Below, piece after piece: positions 32,960-38,167 of a stretch of DNA of 38,167 bases; the first letter of the stretch is position 1, and each line of letters begins with the position of its first letter. The stretch is from JBAZCO01 sp041654915 (GTDB taxonomy: Bacteria > Bacillota > Clostridia > Christensenellales > DTU072): assembly GCA_041654915.1 (NCBI GenBank), contig JBAZCO010000003.1, forward strand, positions 1-38,167, read 5' to 3'. The notes below the pieces were generated by a model that was not told where the DNA came from, did not search any database, and saw nothing but the letters and a program-made list of their open reading frames with translations. The position numbers and the translations under genes were made by a program.

Positions 32960-34075
32960 ATGAATAATAAAATGATGAGTGTACTCTTTGCCTCTGGCAA
33001 CGAAAGCAAATTAAACGAACTTACCATACACCGCACAACCGCATCACTGCCGTTTGGCGGAAGGTATAGGTTGATAGACTTTACGCTATCCAACTTGGTA
33101 AACAGCGGCGTTAGCCGCATAGGTATTATCGCACGCAGTAATTATAGCTCTTTAATGGACCATATCCGTATGGGTAGAGATTGGGACTTAAATAGGAAAA
33201 ATAGCGGTATTGCAGTTTTTCCGCCCTTTGTTCTCAACACCGCCCGTGAGGTGTATAAGGGCAAAATTGAGGCTATTTATACCATACTCGAATACATAAG
33301 GCGCTCTCCCGAGGACTATGTGGTAATAGCCAACTGCAATATTGCAGCCAATATCGACTTTGGCGCTGTGATGAAAACCCACCTTAAAACAGGCGCAGAT
33401 GTTACCGTACTATGCAGTAAAGGCGCTGTCACTTCTTCTAGGAGAATGGTAGTGTCTAAAGACAAAGACAGCAAGATAAACGACCTGTATTTTGTGGAAA
33501 CACCGAGTACGGAAGAAAAATTGATTGGATTAAACACATATCTGCTTAGTAAGGATTTATTAATCAACCATATAGAGAACGCTCACGCTAGGGGCTTGGT
33601 GGATTTTGAAAAGGATATCCTGTTTAAAGAAGTTGCGCTTGGCAAGCTCTTTGCGTACGAAGTATCTGGCTATGCGGCAATAGTGGACGATGTAAAAACT
33701 TACTACAACGAAAGTATGAAACTGCTTAACTTTGATGTGCGTGAGCAGCTGTTTGGCGGTTCGGGCAAGATTTACACCAAGGTTAAAGACAGTATTCCCA
33801 CCGTTTATGAGGACAAAGGATTGGTTAGAAATTCGCTAATCGCCGACGGATGCGTGATAAACGGCACAGTGGAGAACTCCATACTTTTCCGTAATGTGGA
33901 AGTAAAAGAGGGTGCAGTAATTAAGGACTCCATTATTATGGAGGGCGGTGTGATAATGGAAAACAGTACCTTGGCATATGCTATTACCGATAAGCAGGTT
34001 ACGATTAGAGAAAACAGGCAAATTTCCGGCTTTTCTACCTATCCAATAGTGATTGTCAAAAATAAGGTTGTATAA
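32960..34075 (+). CDS. glgD: GlgD, non-catalytic partner of GlgC
   Basis: Encodes 371 residues with the same nucleotidyltransferase plus beta-helix fold as GlgC. The catalytic loop GGxGTRL is lost (it reads LFASGNESKLNEL), and the SGDH metal site reads ANCNIAANID. The rest of the fold is kept: LPFGGRYRLIDFTLSN and RDWDLNRKNSGIAVFPPF. Such GlgD proteins form mixed tetramers with GlgC and raise its activity, so this is a regulatory subunit rather than an enzyme. It has only a weak ribosome site (AGGAG inside the glgC end) and is almost certainly made by coupled translation after glgC. Confidence 0.94.
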   Translation: MNNKMMSVLFASGNESKLNELTIHRTTASLPFGGRYRLIDFTLSNLVNSGVSRIGIIARSNYSSLMDHIRMGRDWDLNRKNSGIAVFPPFVLNTAREVYKGKIEAIYTILEYIRRSPEDYVVIANCNIAANIDFGAVMKTHLKTGADVTVLCSKGAVTSSRRMVVSKDKDSKINDLYFVETPSTEEKLIGLNTYLLSKDLLINHIENAHARGLVDFEKDILFKEVALGKLFAYEVSGYAAIVDDVKTYYNESMKLLNFDVREQLFGGSGKIYTKVKDSIPTVYEDKGLVRNSLIADGCVINGTVENSILFRNVEVKEGAVIKDSIIMEGGVIMENSTLAYAITDKQVTIRENRQISGFSTYPIVIVKNKVV

Positions 34076-34086
34076 TAGTAAAAATT

Positions 34087-34138
34087 GCACTATAACAGGC
34101 GGCATAGTGCCAACAATTGGCAACAAATTCGGTATAAT
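34087..34138 (+). promoter_or_regulatory. Paired hairpins and -10 box before glgA
   Basis: The 124-nt glgD-glgA gap is the widest inside the operon. It holds hairpin gcactat/atagtgc (34087-34093 with 34104-34110), the small palindrome gccaa-caa-ttggc (34109-34121), and a TATAAT (34133-34138) without a recognisable -35. It may be an internal promoter under a regulator, or an RNA-processing site. Confidence 0.3.
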
Positions 34139-34199
34139 ATAAAATAAAAAGAGTTTTTTTCAAGTTGCCATACTAATAATGATATATAAGGAGATAAAT

Positions 34200-35615
34200 A
34201 TGAAGATTTTATATGCGGCTTCGGAGTCAGGTCCGTTTATTAGAACAGGAGGTTTGGGCGATGTTGCTGCGGCGCTACCCAACGCTCTGTCTGCCTATGC
34301 GGAAGTTAGAGTGATAATGCCCTTGTATGAGGATATACCATCTCGCTTTAAAGATAGTTTGGTGCATTTAGGCTCAATTACCGTTCCGCTTGGTTGGAGA
34401 AACCAGTACGCAGGACTGTTTAGCGGAATATATAATAATGTAACCTATTACTTCGTGGACAACGAATATTACTTCAAACGCAAAGGGCTGTATGGGTTTT
34501 TTGATGACGGGGAGAGGTTTGCCTTTTTCTCAAGGGCAATTCTTGAACTTATGCCGCTAATGAATTTTTATCCCGATGTTCTGCACGCAAACGATTGGCA
34601 AACGGCGCTTGTGCCCGTTATGCTAGATGCCTTTTACCGTGATGCGGAGGAGTATAAAAATATAAAAACCGTGCTAACCATACACAATATAGAGTTTCAA
34701 GGCAATATGGACGCATACTGCATAAAGGATGTGTTTGGTCTGCCGGACAGCCACTATAATGTTGCCGAGTACCGCAACAACGCAAATATGCTAAAGGCGG
34801 GGATTGAGGCGGCAAACAGAGTGACAACCGTGTCACCAACCTATGCCGAGGAGATTTTGGATGCATACTACGCTTATGGCTTAGAGGATATTTTACGCTC
34901 AAGAAAGTATAAGCTTAGCGGCATTGTAAACGGTATTGATACCACTCTATACGACCCTTTAAAGGACAAGGCGCTTTTCCAAAAATATTCGGTTAGGAGC
35001 ATTGGGCGAAAGGCAAAAAACCGTGCAGGACTGCAAGAGTTGTTGGGGCTTCCCGTTGCGGATAAGCCGCTCATCGCTATGGTGACAAGGCTGACAACAC
35101 AAAAGGGAATAGATTTATTGCTTGCCGTGATAGACGAGGTGCTGCATCTTGACTTGCAGCTTGTGGTATTGGGTACGGGTGACCTAAAATATGAAAATAT
35201 GCTAAGAGAGATATCCTCAAGATATCCCACCAAACTTGCCGCAATCATAAACTTTTCGCAAGACCTAGCGTCAAAAATTTATGCTGGGTCGGATATGTTC
35301 TTGATGCCAAGCAAGTTTGAGCCGTGCGGGCTGTCACAACTGCTTGCAATGCGCTACGGCTCAATACCCATTGTGCGGGAAACGGGCGGACTTAAAGACA
35401 CAGTTCTGCCTTTCAATCCAGAAACGGGAGAGGGAACAGGGTTTTCGTTCAAGACCTACAACGCCTACGATATGCTTGACGCTATCGGACGGGCATACAA
35501 CACCTATCAAAATCCCGAATTATGGGCAAAATTAGTAAAAAATGCGATGTCTAACGATACTTCGTGGAAACAATCGGCAAAGAGCTATGTCGCATTGTAC
35601 CAAAGTTTGCTGTAA
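34200..35615 (+). CDS. glgA: Glycogen synthase (ADP-glucose)
   Basis: Encodes 471 residues, GT5 family, normal length. It transfers glucose from ADP-glucose to the growing alpha-1,4 chain. The start at 34200 has AAGGAGA five bases upstream, and MKILYAASESGPF is the standard opening. The ADP-glucose motif KTGGL reads R15-T-G-G-L, a conservative change at the Lys equivalent to E. coli Lys15. The DWQTALVPV strand, TIHNIEFQG, and the C-terminal retaining-GT site SKFEPCGLSQLLAMRYG followed by RETGGLKDTV are all present, so the enzyme looks functional. glgP follows after about 50 nt. Confidence 0.95.
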   Translation: MKILYAASESGPFIRTGGLGDVAAALPNALSAYAEVRVIMPLYEDIPSRFKDSLVHLGSITVPLGWRNQYAGLFSGIYNNVTYYFVDNEYYFKRKGLYGFFDDGERFAFFSRAILELMPLMNFYPDVLHANDWQTALVPVMLDAFYRDAEEYKNIKTVLTIHNIEFQGNMDAYCIKDVFGLPDSHYNVAEYRNNANMLKAGIEAANRVTTVSPTYAEEILDAYYAYGLEDILRSRKYKLSGIVNGIDTTLYDPLKDKALFQKYSVRSIGRKAKNRAGLQELLGLPVADKPLIAMVTRLTTQKGIDLLLAVIDEVLHLDLQLVVLGTGDLKYENMLREISSRYPTKLAAIINFSQDLASKIYAGSDMFLMPSKFEPCGLSQLLAMRYGSIPIVRETGGLKDTVLPFNPETGEGTGFSFKTYNAYDMLDAIGRAYNTYQNPELWAKLVKNAMSNDTSWKQSAKSYVALYQSLL

Positions 35616-35667
35616 AAGCCAAACTATAAATATAAAATCCTAAAAGATAAAGGAGTCGTTTCACTTG

Positions 35668-37290
35668 ATGAGAAAAATAAGCAAGGACGAATTTAGAGAG
35701 CTTGTAAAACAAAAACTTGCGATTATATTCGGAGTAAAATATGAAGATGCAGAGGCCGCTATTATGTATAGGGCGGTTTGTCTTGTAACCAAAGATTTGT
35801 TAACAGAAAAAAGGGTGGAGTATAAAAATAAGGTTAGGAAAGGTGAGTATAAACAAGTATATTATATGTCAATGGAGTTTCTTTTGGGGCGCTCGTTAAG
35901 CAACCACTTGCACAATATGCAGCTATACAAAGTGGCGGGCGAGGCGGTAAAAGAGCTGGGCTTTAATATTGGCGACCTTTGCGAACTTGAGTCGGATGCA
36001 GGGCTAGGCAATGGCGGGCTTGGACGGCTTGCCGCTTGCTATATGGATAGCTTAACCGCTTGCGGATATCCTGTTGGCGGGTTTAGCATTAGATACGACT
36101 ACGGTATTTTTAAGCAAAAAATCGTGGACGGATGGCAAATGGAAATGCCCGATGACTGGCTAAAGCAAGGCAATGTTTGGCTCAATCCCCGCAACAGCGT
36201 TTTTGAGGTTAAGTTTGGCGGACACATTGATGAGCATTGGGAGGACGGCAGACTCATTGTCACCCAAAGAGGGCATACCTCTATTCTTGCCGTTCCCTAC
36301 GATATGAACATAAGCGGCTACAACAGCGATGCGGTAAATACGCTTAGGCTGTGGAGCGCAAAATCCCCCGTTGAGCTAGATATGACGCTGTTTTCCCGTG
36401 GGGAGTATGTAAAGGCTATCGAAACCAAGGCAATGGCAGAGTCGATATCCAAGGTGTTGTACCCGGCAGACGACCACTTTGAGGGGAAATCTTTGCGTCT
36501 TAAACAGCAGTACTTCTTTGTGTCGGCAAGCGTGCAGAATATTATTAAAAACCACTTGCAATACAACCCCTCTCCCGATAACCTTCCCGACAAGGTGGCA
36601 ATACACATTAACGACACGCACCCAGCGCTTTGCATACCCGAACTTATGCGAATACTGCTAGACGAACACGGGTATAGTTGGGATGCGGCATGGAAGATAG
36701 TAACAGGTACGGTGAGCTACACCAACCATACTGTTATGCAAGAGGCATTGGAAAAATGGCCAGAGAGCTTGTTTTCCTCTTTGCTGCCCCGAATATACAA
36801 GATAGTAAAGGAAATAAATGCAAGGCATTGTGCAAAGCTTTGGCAGACATTCCCGTCAGATTGGACACGAATAGCCGAAAACGCTATCGTGAGCGACGGG
36901 GAAATAAGAATGGCAAACCTTTGTCTTTCTGCATCCCATACGATAAACGGCGTTAGCGCACTGCACAGCGAAATATTAAAGAGAGATTTATTTAGCGACT
37001 ACTACAAAGTAGCGCCGCAAAAGTTTCAAAATGTTACCAACGGTATAGCGCACAGGCGGTGGATTGGCGAGGCAAACCCTCTGCTTACCGCATACCTTAA
37101 AGAACTTATTGGCGACGGATTCTTAACCGATGCAGATGAGCTTGAAAAATTGCTTGTATACAAGGGCAACCGTGATGTTTTGGATAATCTAGCGGCAATC
37201 AAGCACAAAAATAAGGAGCGGCTTGCCGCATACATCAAGTTGGCTAACGGCGTTACCGTTAACCCCCACGCAATATTGATGTGCAGGTAA
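35668..37290 (+). pseudogene. glgP: Glycogen phosphorylase, 5' part of a frameshifted gene
   Basis: Encodes about 540 residues that match the N-terminal two-thirds of GT35 glycogen phosphorylase. VYYMSMEFLLGRSL, LCELESDAGLGNGGLGRLAACYMDS, GFSIRYDYGIFKQ, INDTHPALCIPELMR and YTNHTVMQEALEKWP are all intact. Reading then fails: after NPHAI the frame gives LMCR and a stop at 37288-37290, where the family has FDVQVKRLHEYKRQ. The correct continuation is one frame away. AAGGAG (35650-35655) suits the in-frame TTG at 35665 (9 nt) slightly better than the ATG at 35668 (12 nt). As read, this product lacks the PLP site and would be inactive. If the frame were restored the enzyme would be about 806 residues, the usual length. 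Confidence 0.9.
37273..37281 (+). other. glgP: Frameshift site in glgP
   Basis: The sequence gcaatattgatgtg needs one extra T (ATA TTT GAT GTG) to read HAIFDV, the family consensus. The defect is a one-base loss in a TTT run, or a sequencing error there. A -1 ribosomal slip at ATA would give HAIIDV, but no classic X-XXY-YYZ slippery heptamer is seen. Confidence 0.8.
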
Positions 37291-38084
37291 AGAGGCTGCA
37301 CGAATATAAGAGGCAACTGCTTAATGCGCTGCAAATACTAGACCTTTATAACCGCTTGAAAGAAAATCCCGACCTAGATATCACCCCAAGAGTATTTGTA
37401 TTTGGGGCAAAGGCGGCAAGCTCTTACCATATGGCGAAGCTGGTTATTAGGCTGATATATATGATAGGAGAGCTTGTAAATAAGGACAAGAGCTTAAAGG
37501 GCAAGCTAAAGGTGGTTTTCTTGGAAAACTATCGGGTGAGCCTTGCCGAAATAATTATGCCCGCAACCGAAATTTCGCAGCAAATTAGCATTGCGGGCAA
37601 GGAGGCGTCTGGCACGGGCAATATGAAGTTTATGCTAAACGGCGCAGTGACGATTGGCACAATGGACGGCGCTAATGTGGAGATTCACGAGCGGGTAGGT
37701 GACGAAAACATATTTATTTTTGGCTTGCTTGCCGATGAGGTGGAAAGGTTGTACAAACACTATCTCCCATCCGAATACTACACCAGCGACCAACGCATAA
37801 AGAGGGTTATTGATATGCTAAGGGCGGGCATCAACTCGGTTAGCTTTGCCGAAATAGCCGATAGCCTAATATTGGGCGGCGGCGGGATAGCCGACCCCTA
37901 TATGGTGCTTGCCGACTTTGCCAGCTACTGTGATGCTCAAGAAAGGGTGGACAGGGCATATAAAGACAAGTATAGATTTATGCGGATGTCACTTGTTAAT
38001 ATTGCCAAAGCGGGGTTCTTTGCAGCAGATAGAAGTGTAAAAGAATATGCCGACAGAATTTGGCGGATAGAACCGGTAAAATAA
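37281..38084 (+). pseudogene. glgP: Glycogen phosphorylase, 3' part of a frameshifted gene
   Basis: Encodes 267 residues that continue the phosphorylase from VQVKRLHEYKRQLLN to a normal C-terminus. It carries the PLP-binding lysine region EASGTGNMKFMLNGAVTIGTMDGANVEI (the family's Schiff-base Lys is in NMKFM), so the cofactor half is intact and under evident constraint. The GTG at 37281 is simply where the open frame begins; it has no ribosome site, and independent translation is unlikely. It phosphorolyses glycogen ends to glucose-1-phosphate only when joined to the upstream part. The next gene starts one base after its TAA. Confidence 0.9.
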
Positions 38085-38085
38085 A

Positions 38086-38167
38086 ATGTTCCTCTTTAAT
38101 TCACGGGACACCTATTATAAACAACCCTTTGGCGCTCTTGCCGAGGACGAAAAGGCAAATATAACCT
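38086..38167 (+). CDS. Start of a GH13-type glycogen/maltodextrin hydrolase (partial)
   Basis: The first 27 residues are visible: MFLFNSRDTYYKQPFGALAEDE and onward. The FNSRDxxYKxPFGA opening is typical of Firmicutes GH13 enzymes (pullulanase/neopullulanase-like) that sit next to glg genes. The ATG begins one base after the glgP stop, implying coupled translation. The catalytic part lies beyond the window, so the exact activity (debranching or amylase-like) is unknown. Confidence 0.6.
   Translation, partial: MFLFNSRDTYYKQPFGALAEDEKANIT

Noticed and set aside
37273..37290. Programmed ribosomal frameshift in glgP.
   Set aside because: There is no slippery heptamer and no obvious downstream pseudoknot or internal Shine-Dalgarno; I know of no glgP family regulated this way. 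A missing base is simpler.

Overview
The window looks like a chromosomal segment of a moderately AT-rich, Gram-positive, gut-type member of the Clostridia, probably a spore-former or a descendant of one. The supporting signs are a Veg-family protein next to a SPOCS (DUF3794)-LysM spore-envelope-type protein, a GlgC/GlgD glycogen gene pair typical of Firmicutes, an anaerobic sulfatase-maturase, many lipobox lipoproteins, strong Shine-Dalgarno sequences and T-rich intrinsic terminators. No phage, transposase, CRISPR or defence genes were seen. I cannot assign a genus from the sequence alone.

Layout. 1-951: the end of a membrane-protein gene, a terminator, and a small four-helix membrane protein. 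999-1102: a strong promoter firing into a candidate ~70-nt structured RNA. 1345-5154: a very large cell-surface protein with two metallophosphoesterase domains. 5450-6979: a sugar:cation symporter. 7134-8270: a triple-repeat lipoprotein preceded by two identical-architecture palindromes downstream of its promoter. 8481-8933: a small membrane protein. 9011-12012: a membrane-anchored sulfatase followed by its likely radical-SAM maturase. 12127-12693: a GNAT acetyltransferase. 12833-13570: an XRE regulator divergent from a lipoprotein, with a palindromic GGGTAA/TTACCC operator between them. 13571-14291: non-coding, with a duplicated ~70-bp element, fragments of a tRNA 3' end, and tRNA-Val(GAC) on the minus strand. 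14292-17766: a heterodimeric ABC exporter with one degenerate ATP site. 17815-19624: veg and the SPOCS-LysM gene. 19829-28952: two BspA-like leucine-rich-repeat surface lipoproteins, one of 2451 residues. 29030-38167: ispE joined by a 4-nt overlap to a glycogen operon (glgB, glgC, glgD, glgA, glgP and the start of a GH13-type gene).

How the genes work together. GlgC/GlgD make ADP-glucose, GlgA polymerises it, GlgB branches it, and GlgP plus the next gene would degrade it. glgP carries a one-base frameshift at about 37275 that separates the catalytic PLP-lysine region from the N-terminal half. veg-SPOCS-ispE resembles a conserved Clostridia gene order (yabG-veg-DUF3794-ispE) that is here split by the 9-kb BspA pair. 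The sulfatase/maturase pair, the symporter, the phosphoesterase and the BspA proteins fit a bacterium that handles host or dietary glycans and decorates its surface, but that is inference from gene families.
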